NCBI GenBank assembly: GCA_021793945.1
Contig: JAJYRT010000019.1
Span: forward strand, 14,462-19,600
Direction of reading: 5' to 3'
Length of the DNA: 5,139 nt
Origin: Thermoplasmata archaeon
GTDB lineage: Archaea > Thermoplasmatota > Thermoplasmata > Thermoplasmatales > Thermoplasmataceae
The translations under genes and the position numbers were made by a program. Shown in pieces: positions 1 to 5,139 of the stretch; position 1 is the first letter of the stretch; the number at the start of each line of letters is the position of its first letter. Below the pieces are notes generated by a model, which saw nothing but the letters and a program-made list of their open reading frames with translations, did no database searches and was not told the DNA's origin.

Positions 1-996
1 CTCTTCGCAACGTATATACCTGAAAAGTACGGGGGTGCCGGCCTCAGTTTCCGTTTCCTGATAAGGGCAATAGAGGAGATATCCAAGGCATGCCCCAGCA
101 CTGCCCTGGTTCTTGACGGGGCATTAACGCTTTTTGCTGAACCAGTGCTTATGTTCGGGAGCGAGGACCTCAAGAACAGGTATCTGGGGAAAGTTGCAAA
201 GGGTTCCATCGGGGGCCTCGCCCTCACTGAACCCGGATCGGGGAGCGATGCCGCATCCATAAAGACCCATGCCGTCAAAAAAGGGAAAAATTATGTTATT
301 AACGGAAGCAAGATATTCATTTCAAACGGCAGGCTGGCGGAATTCTACGTGGTAGATGTTGTGACGGATCCTTCCAAAGGCTACAAGGGGATCTCTACAT
401 TCGTAGTGGACTCGGACACACCGGGGCTTGAGATCAGCAGGGATATACACAAGATGGGAATAAGGGGTTCAAGTACGGTAGAACTCGTATTCAACAACGT
501 TGAAGTACCCGAGGAAAACCTTATCGGGCAACTCAATGGCGGCTTCAGGGTCGTGATGGAAACGCTTGATGCCGGAAGGATAGGAATAGCTTCCCAGGCA
601 CTCGGAATAGCGGAAGGCGCATTTGAGGAGGCCATAGCCTACATAAAGGAAAGAAAGCAGTTTGGCCGGACCATTTCGAGCTTTCAGGGAATAGAGTTTA
701 TGATTGCAGACATGGGAACAAGGATAGAGGCATCAAGGCAACTTATCTATGCAGCGATAGAGGCATGGGAGAAACACGGGGATTCCGTGAAACTTTCCTC
801 CATGGCGAAACTCTTCGCTTCAGACATGGCAATGAGTGTAACAACCGATTGCCTTCAGCTGTTCGGCGGGTATGGGTACACAACAGATTTTGATGCGGAA
901 AGACATATGCGGGACGCCAAGATAACACAGATCTATGAGGGCACGAACCAGATACAAAGGGTAATAATATCAAGGGAGATATTGAGAAATCAGTGA
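1..996 (+). CDS. Acyl-CoA dehydrogenase, 5'-truncated by window edge
   Basis: FAD-dependent acyl-CoA dehydrogenase, which makes the alpha,beta-double bond in an acyl-CoA thioester and passes electrons to electron-transfer flavoprotein; cytoplasmic. The frame is open from base 1 (331 residues, then TGA), so the GTG at 145 is internal, not the start. Numbering from base 1: EKYGGAGL at 8-15 is the family's N-terminal helical-domain motif; ALTEPGSGSDAAS at 74-86 fits the first family signature; RKQFGR at 218-223 is the usual FAD-contacting segment; Q286 to D305 (QLFGGYGY...RHMRD) fits the second signature. IYEGTNQIQ holds Glu313 at the position of the catalytic base in medium-chain and butyryl-CoA dehydrogenases. 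Family members are about 380 residues, so some 45-50 N-terminal residues lie upstream. The acyl substrate (short, branched or longer chain) cannot be told from these motifs. The gene ends 4 nt before the DUF72 gene. Confidence 0.96.
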   Translation, partial: LFATYIPEKYGGAGLSFRFLIRAIEEISKACPSTALVLDGALTLFAEPVLMFGSEDLKNRYLGKVAKGSIGGLALTEPGSGSDAASIKTHAVKKGKNYVINGSKIFISNGRLAEFYVVDVVTDPSKGYKGISTFVVDSDTPGLEISRDIHKMGIRGSSTVELVFNNVEVPEENLIGQLNGGFRVVMETLDAGRIGIASQALGIAEGAFEEAIAYIKERKQFGRTISSFQGIEFMIADMGTRIEASRQLIYAAIEAWEKHGDSVKLSSMAKLFASDMAMSVTTDCLQLFGGYGYTTDFDAERHMRDAKITQIYEGTNQIQRVIISREILRNQ

Positions 997-1000
997 AAAT

Positions 1001-1810
1001 ATGATTTGGCTGGGCTGCTCAGGATGGAGCTATAAGGAATGGTCTGGCGCGTTTTACCCAGCATTTGTCAGGGATCAGCTGAAATATTATTCCCAGAGGT
1101 TCAATTCCGTGGAGATAAACAGCACTTTCTATGGCGAACCGGACAGAAACATTGTAAGATCCTGGTGCAGCAAGATAGGCGACCGCACGGACTTCAGGTT
1201 CTCGATAAAGATGCCGGGGAGCATAACTCATGATCTCTTCTTCAGGGACCTTCCAGCTACGATCAGCAGAAGCCTCGATTTTGAAAAGTTGATACTCGGG
1301 GAGATGGACACGTACGGAAAATTAGGCGCATGCCTTATCCAGATGCCGCCCTGGCTTTCGGGCAAGCAATGGGATAATTTCATGGAAATGCTCTCCTATC
1401 TCGATACAACCAGGTACAGGTATTTTGTGGAAACCCGAAACCCGGACATATCCCAGGCAACAGCAAGAGAGTCCCTGGGAAGACTCAAGGTCGGGTTAGC
1501 TCTCGTTGACACCCCGCTGATTCGTGTGGATGCCGTTGATGCCGGTACGAACTACATAAGGCTGCATGGCAGGAATGCTGAACAGTGGAACGAAGTGGAT
1601 GACAAGATGTCGAAATATCGCTACCTATACGGATCTGATGAGATTTCAGAGATAGCATCAGTGATAAAGCCGCACATATCTTCACAAGATGACATTTTCA
1701 TCTACTTCAACAATCATCACGAAGGATACGCCCCGCAGAACGCAATTGAACTGGGAAAAGCTCTCGGAATTGCTTCCGCTGGATTTCCAGAGCAGAAAAA
1801 ACTGTTCTGA
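1001..1810 (+). CDS. DUF72 (YecE-like) TIM-barrel protein
   Basis: A 269-residue soluble protein of the DUF72/YecE family (Pfam PF01904), found in bacteria and archaea and folded as a TIM barrel; its reaction is not established to my knowledge. Family landmarks appear in order: GCSGWSY (5-11) then W14 and FYP (18-20); VEINSTFY (37-44); FSIKMP (67-72) and ITHD (75-78); LIQMPP (112-117); VETRN (143-147); YIRLHGRN (185-192); YRYLY (206-210); and YFNNHHEGYAPQNA (235-248). The ending GFPEQKKLF resembles the usual family C-terminus, so the protein looks complete. There is no signal peptide or membrane segment. The ATG lies 4 nt after the dehydrogenase stop and no strong Shine-Dalgarno is seen beyond a GTGA at 993-996, so translational coupling is likely. 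Conserved polar and aromatic residues suggest an enzyme active site, but that is inference. In-frame codons continue after its TGA (see 1814-1912). Confidence 0.93.
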   Translation: MIWLGCSGWSYKEWSGAFYPAFVRDQLKYYSQRFNSVEINSTFYGEPDRNIVRSWCSKIGDRTDFRFSIKMPGSITHDLFFRDLPATISRSLDFEKLILGEMDTYGKLGACLIQMPPWLSGKQWDNFMEMLSYLDTTRYRYFVETRNPDISQATARESLGRLKVGLALVDTPLIRVDAVDAGTNYIRLHGRNAEQWNEVDDKMSKYRYLYGSDEISEIASVIKPHISSQDDIFIYFNNHHEGYAPQNAIELGKALGIASAGFPEQKKLF

Positions 1811-1813
1811 AGG

Positions 1814-1912
1814 ATGGCCAAAGGCAGGCTCACACCGATTCAACTTCCAAGTTTCTGGCCAAATGATCTTCATATTGCCGCAAGGGATGGCAAGATTTTC
1901 CTGAACCACTGA
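1814..1912 (+). CDS. Possible 32-codon mini-ORF after DUF72 gene
   Basis: ATG-started ORF of 32 codons ending in TGA. It begins 3 nt after the DUF72 stop and in the same reading frame, so only TGA and one AGG codon separate the two. The predicted peptide begins MAKGRLTPIQLPSFWP and ends DGKIFLNH. It has a mix of charged, aromatic and proline residues and codons (AGG for Arg, GCC/GCA for Ala) like those of the neighbours, which is more protein-like than most spacer. I do not recognise it. GAAGG sits directly against the ATG, too close for a normal ribosome site, so re-initiation after the DUF72 stop would be needed. Alternatives are a chance ORF, a decayed C-terminal extension, or readthrough. 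An ORF of this length arises easily by chance, so confidence is low. Confidence 0.25.
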   Translation: MAKGRLTPIQLPSFWPNDLHIAARDGKIFLNH

Positions 1913-2000
1913 TACCGAGCGCTTCTTGCTAGTAATGACCATGGATAAAGATGGGGGTAATAAGCAGGATAATCTTGGTTTTATCGGGAGCCGTGACAAA

Positions 2001-2009
2001 TTTATAAAT
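2001..2009 (+). promoter_or_regulatory. Archaeal TATA box for gatDE
   Basis: TTTATAAAT is a strong match to the archaeal TATA element bound by TBP, preceded by GACAAA (1995-2000) where a TFB recognition element would lie. Archaeal transcription usually starts about 24-28 nt downstream of the TATA centre, here about 2029-2033, leaving only some 10-14 nt of leader before the gatD ATG. This is the best TATA match in the 232-base gap and it separates gatDE from the dehydrogenase/DUF72 unit. No clear operator or regulator-binding palindrome is seen around it. Confidence 0.7.
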
Positions 2010-2028
2010 TGAGTACGTATTAGGCAGC

Positions 2029-2043
2029 ATGGGACTGATCTAA
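2029..2043 (+). other. Four-codon upstream ORF overlapping gatD start
   Basis: ATG at 2029 opens a four-codon frame (Met-Gly-Leu-Ile) that ends in TAA at 2041-2043, whose last A is the first base of the gatD ATG (TAATG). The ATG lies 24 nt from the TATA centre, about where the transcript should begin, so it could act as a leaderless start whose termination feeds ribosomes onto gatD. This may equally be chance; such short frames are common. The sequence shows only the arrangement, not its use. Confidence 0.2.
2031..2040 (+). promoter_or_regulatory. Weak Shine-Dalgarno-like site before gatD
   Basis: GGGACTGATC ends 2 nt before the gatD ATG. It lacks a full GGAGG core, but the TGATC end can pair with the extended anti-Shine-Dalgarno region of archaeal 16S rRNA (complement of GGAGGTGATC) in the right register. 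It supports the ATG at 2043 as the start, though the pairing is imperfect. The predicted leader is just long enough to contain it. Confidence 0.4.
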
Positions 2044-3308
2044 TGGTTGACTGGGCCGATGTTGTTTTTGGATCTACCATAAAGTTTTCCTACTCGGGAG
2101 CCGAATACGAAGGGATTTTCATTCATGACGATAAGGACATCGTCACGGTCAAGCTCTCCAATGGCTACAACTTAGCTCTACAGAAAAACCAGATTGAACT
2201 GATGAAGATAATAAGTAAGGGTATGGAAAATGGGGGATCCCATGCTCGCCAGAAGCCTACCAAAGGCAAAGTCGGAAACACAGGGAAAAAGCATGTTTCT
2301 CTGCTCGCCACTGGAGGGACTATTGCTAGCAAGGTTGACTATAAGACCGGAGCTGTCAGTCCTTCGGAGGACATAAGTTTCATTTCGGATAGGGTGAAGG
2401 ATGTCGAGCTAAGCTCCGAAACAATTGACAACATACTCAGCGAGAACATCACGCCAGAGAAATGGATATACATGGCAGGAAAGATCAGGGATAGCCTCAA
2501 CAGGAGTGATGGATGTGTCGTTTTTCACGGCACGGATACAATGAGTTATTCAGCCTCGGCAATCAGCTTCATGTTTTCAGAGCAGACCGGTCCCATCGTT
2601 TTCGTGGGATCACAGAGAAGTTCTGACAGACCTAGCAGTGACGCTTTCATGAATGCGGAGGGGGCAATCCATATGGCAACAACGGATTTTGGGGAAGTGG
2701 GGATCGCGATGCACGGAAGTATTTCAGACGAATCCATATCAATGCATCGCGCAGTGAGGTCGAGAAAGATGCATACCAGTCGCCGCGACGCATTCAGGAG
2801 CATAGGTGAAAGCGAGGTTGGAACATATTCACAGGGTTCAGTCAGGTTAACACTTCCCTACCGAAGGGCGGGAGGGAAGAACGAGATAAAAGCCAAGCTC
2901 GATCCATCGGTCTCCATGATCTATTTCTACCCATCCCTGTCAGCCCAGGATTTTGAAGGAATTGTAGCCAGGAACAAGGCTATCATCATAATGGGTACCG
3001 GGCTTGGACATGTTTCCCACAGTCTTATACCATCTATAACCCAGGCAGTGAAGGAAGGGAAGAAGATTCTGATGACCTCTCAATGCCTATACGGATCAGT
3101 AAACCTCAACGTATATTCCACCGGGCGTGAGCTCATCAACGCAGGCATCATACCATTGCGTAACATGCTGCCTGAAGTTGCGCTTGTAAAGGCAATGTAC
3201 GTGCTCGGGAATTACGGGGAAGAGCGATTCGAGGAAATGATGGGAGAGAACCTCAGGGGAGAGATCATTGAGAGGGAACGGGCCCTGGTATTCGGCGGAG
3301 CTGATTAG
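2043..3308 (+). CDS. gatD: Glu-tRNA(Gln) amidotransferase subunit D
   Basis: Glutaminase subunit of the archaeal GatDE complex: it hydrolyses glutamine and sends ammonia to GatE for amidation of Glu-tRNA(Gln). The 421 residues match the family's usual size. Residues 1 to about 57 form the small N-terminal beta domain typical of GatD (GSTIKFSYSGAEYEG...). Residues 61-83 are a Gly/Lys-rich linker. The rest is an L-asparaginase-like domain: LLATGGTIAS (88-96) with nucleophile Thr93; FHGTDTMSYSA (161-171) with Thr164-Asp165; VFVGSQR (187-192 region); and RKMHTSRRDAF (241-251) with catalytic Lys242. All four asparaginase-type catalytic residues are therefore present. The MGTGLGHVS segment (317-325) and LRNMLPEVALVKAMYVLG (372-389) are also typical. 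The N-terminal domain and the adjoining gatE distinguish it from a free L-asparaginase. The start follows a TATA box by 34 nt, and the TAG stop shares its G with the gatE GTG. Confidence 0.97.
   Translation: MVDWADVVFGSTIKFSYSGAEYEGIFIHDDKDIVTVKLSNGYNLALQKNQIELMKIISKGMENGGSHARQKPTKGKVGNTGKKHVSLLATGGTIASKVDYKTGAVSPSEDISFISDRVKDVELSSETIDNILSENITPEKWIYMAGKIRDSLNRSDGCVVFHGTDTMSYSASAISFMFSEQTGPIVFVGSQRSSDRPSSDAFMNAEGAIHMATTDFGEVGIAMHGSISDESISMHRAVRSRKMHTSRRDAFRSIGESEVGTYSQGSVRLTLPYRRAGGKNEIKAKLDPSVSMIYFYPSLSAQDFEGIVARNKAIIIMGTGLGHVSHSLIPSITQAVKEGKKILMTSQCLYGSVNLNVYSTGRELINAGIIPLRNMLPEVALVKAMYVLGNYGEERFEEMMGENLRGEIIERERALVFGGAD
3297..3300 (+). promoter_or_regulatory. Shine-Dalgarno site deciding the gatE GTG start
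   Basis: GGAG inside the last codons of gatD lies 7 nt before GTG 3308 and is followed by CTGAT, which extends the match to the archaeal anti-Shine-Dalgarno sequence. The spacing favours GTG 3308. The next codon, TTG 3311, could also serve as a start but is less well placed. Confidence 0.6.
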
Positions 3309-5139
3309 TGTTGGGAGGAAAAATTCAGGATCTGAGAGACCGCATTAAAATTGGACTGGAGATACATTTCCAGGTGTCCGATGGCAAACTCTTCTGCAGA
3401 TGCCCGACAGATTCTGCTGCAAGCGAGCTATTCAGACTTGAAAGGAGGATGATCGCAACGACCAGCGAAATGGGTTCCATGGACAGGGCAGCGAAATACG
3501 AGATGGAACGGAACTTGCTTTCTGAATACGTCGCCAGCGAAAACTCATGCCTTGTCGAATACGACGAAGAGCCTCCGCACGAGGTTGACAGGAAGGCACT
3601 GAAGGCTGCCCTGATAGCATCCCTTGCGCTTAACTGTAGGATGCTGAACAACATATTCTTCATGAGGAAGGTTGTCGTGGACGGATCCAACACTTCCGGT
3701 TTCCAGCGCACTGCAATAATCGCCCTCAACGGATGGGTGGAGACGTCGAGGGGAAAGGTACGAATTTCAAGCGTCTCATTGGAGGAAGATTCGGCAAGAC
3801 TCCTTGAAAATGGGAATGGGAGAAGCATATATTCTCTGGATCGCCTTGGCATCCCCCTCATAGAGATCGCGACTGAACCTGACATCATTGACGAGGATCA
3901 CGCAGTCGAGACCGCAAAGTCAATTGGATATTTCGTGCAGGCAAGCGGTTTCTCGAGAATGACTGTTGATGCAATTCGGCAGGATGTGAACGTTTCATTC
4001 GGTTACGGTCGAGTGGAGATTAAGGGAGTTCAGAAACTTTCCCTCATACCGGAAGTGATTTCATACGAGCTTTCCAGGCAGGAATCACTCCGTGACATAT
4101 CTTCAAAATCATCGCAATACATGGACTTCTATACAGCGGAACCGCAGGTCCATGATGTTACTGATATGTTCTTGGGCACCGGATCGAAAATACTGCTTTC
4201 CAACATGAAAGCGGGCAATAGGATTTATTCAACCATTCTCAGAGGAATGGCCGGTCTTATGAAAAGCGGTAAGTACAGGATGGGGAAGGAGCTGGCAGAT
4301 CTTGTCAGAAGATATGGGGTCAAGGGGCTGTTTCATTCCGACGAGCTGCCCGGCTACGGAATAACGCAGGAAGAGATTGATGGACTTTCGTCAAGAATTA
4401 AAAAGGCAGACGAGGACGCCGTCCTTCTTATTGCCTGCCCCGCTTCGCTCTCAGAAGCGATTTTCATTGAAATTTTTTCAAGAATGGCAAAATTGCTTCA
4501 GATGGACCTGACCGAAACCAGGTTTGCCGGTGATGACGGTTCAACATCTTTTCTCAGGCCAATGCCGGGAAGGGAAAGGATGTACCCTGAGACCGACGTT
4601 CCTATTTTACACATTGGCGACGAAACATTACGGGCAATGATTAATGAGGTACCTCTGCCCATGGAGGAGACAATTTCTAAGATTTCCCAGGATTACGGAT
4701 TATCTGCACAGGACGCATCCGTGATAGTTTCAACTTTCAGGAAGGCGCAATTGGAGGAACTGAGCGCGCTATATAACCACCCAAAGATCGTAGCAAGGTT
4801 CATTATGCAGACATTGCCTGAACTGGAAAAGAAATATGGCAGAAAAATAGAACGGCCAAAACTGAAAAGACTCTTCACTATTGCAGGGGAAAAAAACTGG
4901 ATAAGAGAGGTACTTGAAAAAGCTGCTGATTTAATGCTTTCAGGTGGCCTGGATCCAGACGCTCTCGCGGGTGAGGAAGAGTTATCCCAGCTTGGTGAAG
5001 ATGAACTGAGGGAAATCATGGTGAAGCTTCTCGCATCTTCAGAAAGTGAAACCAATGAGAGAAATATCATAGCCCGTGTCAAGAAAGAGACGGGAAGGCC
5101 ATTCGATGCAGGCCAGGCAATGAAGGTGTTCAAATCCGT
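3308..5139 (+). CDS. gatE: Glu-tRNA(Gln) amidotransferase subunit E, 3' end cut
   Basis: tRNA-binding kinase/amidotransferase subunit: it activates the glutamyl group of Glu-tRNA(Gln) with ATP, then amidates it with ammonia from GatD. The frame is open for 610 codons to the window edge; GatE is usually about 620-630 residues, so only the tail is missing. The cradle domain (about 1-270) has GLEIH (16-20), KLFCRCPT (27-34, with a Cys-x-Cys; no second CxxC pair seen), EYDEEPPH (84-91), VVVDGSNTSGFQRT (122-135), acidic EED (159-161), the GatB/GatE signature LDRLGIPLIEI (177-187) and KGVQKL (239-244). About 275-410 is the AspRS-like (GAD) insertion that separates GatE from GatB. RPMPGRERMYPETDVP (417-432) follows. 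Residues from about 470 on form the helical and YqeY-like tail that grips tRNA, ending NIIARVKKETGRPFDAG... The GTG start overlaps the gatD TAG and has GGAG 7 nt upstream. The insertion argues against GatB. Confidence 0.96.
   Translation, partial: MLGGKIQDLRDRIKIGLEIHFQVSDGKLFCRCPTDSAASELFRLERRMIATTSEMGSMDRAAKYEMERNLLSEYVASENSCLVEYDEEPPHEVDRKALKAALIASLALNCRMLNNIFFMRKVVVDGSNTSGFQRTAIIALNGWVETSRGKVRISSVSLEEDSARLLENGNGRSIYSLDRLGIPLIEIATEPDIIDEDHAVETAKSIGYFVQASGFSRMTVDAIRQDVNVSFGYGRVEIKGVQKLSLIPEVISYELSRQESLRDISSKSSQYMDFYTAEPQVHDVTDMFLGTGSKILLSNMKAGNRIYSTILRGMAGLMKSGKYRMGKELADLVRRYGVKGLFHSDELPGYGITQEEIDGLSSRIKKADEDAVLLIACPASLSEAIFIEIFSRMAKLLQMDLTETRFAGDDGSTSFLRPMPGRERMYPETDVPILHIGDETLRAMINEVPLPMEETISKISQDYGLSAQDASVIVSTFRKAQLEELSALYNHPKIVARFIMQTLPELEKKYGRKIERPKLKRLFTIAGEKNWIREVLEKAADLMLSGGLDPDALAGEEELSQLGEDELREIMVKLLASSESETNERNIIARVKKETGRPFDAGQAMKVFKS

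Noticed and set aside
145..996. GTG at 145 as the start of the acyl-CoA dehydrogenase
   Set aside because: The frame is open upstream to base 1 and that part carries the family motif EKYGGAGL, so the gene extends beyond the window and 145 is internal.
1815..1863. TGGCCAAA direct repeat (1815-1822 and 1856-1863)
   Set aside because: Two copies of 8 bases with no further periodicity; the first lies in the mini-ORF start. Too little to call an operator or repeat element.
1947..1982. AAGAT...ATCTT inverted repeat followed by GGTTTTAT as a possible terminator
   Set aside because: A 5-base stem with a loop of about 19 bases and only four Ts is too weak to support a terminator call.
1935..2012. 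25-codon plus-strand ORF just upstream of gatD
   Set aside because: Its last codons are the TATA box itself, so it cannot be on the gatDE transcript. There is no ribosome site and no recognisable sequence.
1682..2080. 132-codon minus-strand ORF spanning the DUF72-gatD gap
   Set aside because: Both ends run into real plus-strand genes, it has no family resemblance, and no minus-strand promoter is evident.
3325..3888. 187-codon ORF on the minus strand
   Set aside because: It lies wholly opposite gatE, whose conserved motifs fix the plus-strand frame. Its serine/leucine-rich composition is typical of an antisense shadow.
4693..5133. 146-codon ORF on the minus strand
   Set aside because: It is antisense to the gatE tail domain, with low-complexity Ser/Phe-rich composition and no recognisable motif.

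Overview
The window is a compact, single-strand (+) stretch of archaeal chromosome. The clearest lineage marker is an adjacent gatD-gatE pair, the archaea-specific Glu-tRNA(Gln) amidotransferase. Other archaeal signs are a TATA-type promoter (TTTATAAAT), overlapping starts, and frequent AGG/AGA arginine and ATA isoleucine codons. GC content looks middling, by eye near 45-50%. Together with the style of the proteins, this would fit a Thermoplasmatales-like euryarchaeon. That lineage call is an inference and was not tested by any search.

Layout: (1) 1-996, the 3' part of an acyl-CoA dehydrogenase gene, with roughly the first 45-50 residues cut off by the window edge. (2) 1001-1810, a DUF72/YecE-family TIM-barrel protein of unknown biochemical function, starting 4 nt after the dehydrogenase stop and so probably cotranscribed with it. 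(3) 1811-2042, the only real gap. It holds a possible 32-codon mini-ORF right after the DUF72 stop and in the same frame, then a good TATA box, then a 4-codon ORF whose TAA overlaps the gatD ATG. (4) 2043-3308, complete gatD. (5) 3308-5139, gatE, starting with GTG that overlaps the gatD stop (TAGTG) and running open to the window edge. It is probably missing only its last few residues.

How the genes work together: GatD (an asparaginase-like glutaminase) releases ammonia, and GatE (a GatB-like kinase/amidotransferase with an AspRS-like insertion) uses it to turn misacylated Glu-tRNA(Gln) into Gln-tRNA(Gln). The two coding regions overlap by one base, as expected for subunits made in fixed ratio. 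The dehydrogenase/DUF72 pair appears to be a separate transcription unit, with no visible functional link to tRNA amidation.

I see no mobile element, CRISPR array, RNA gene or clearly novel system. The points most worth a second look are small: the mini-ORF after the DUF72 stop, and the tiny ORF placed about where transcription of gatDE should begin.
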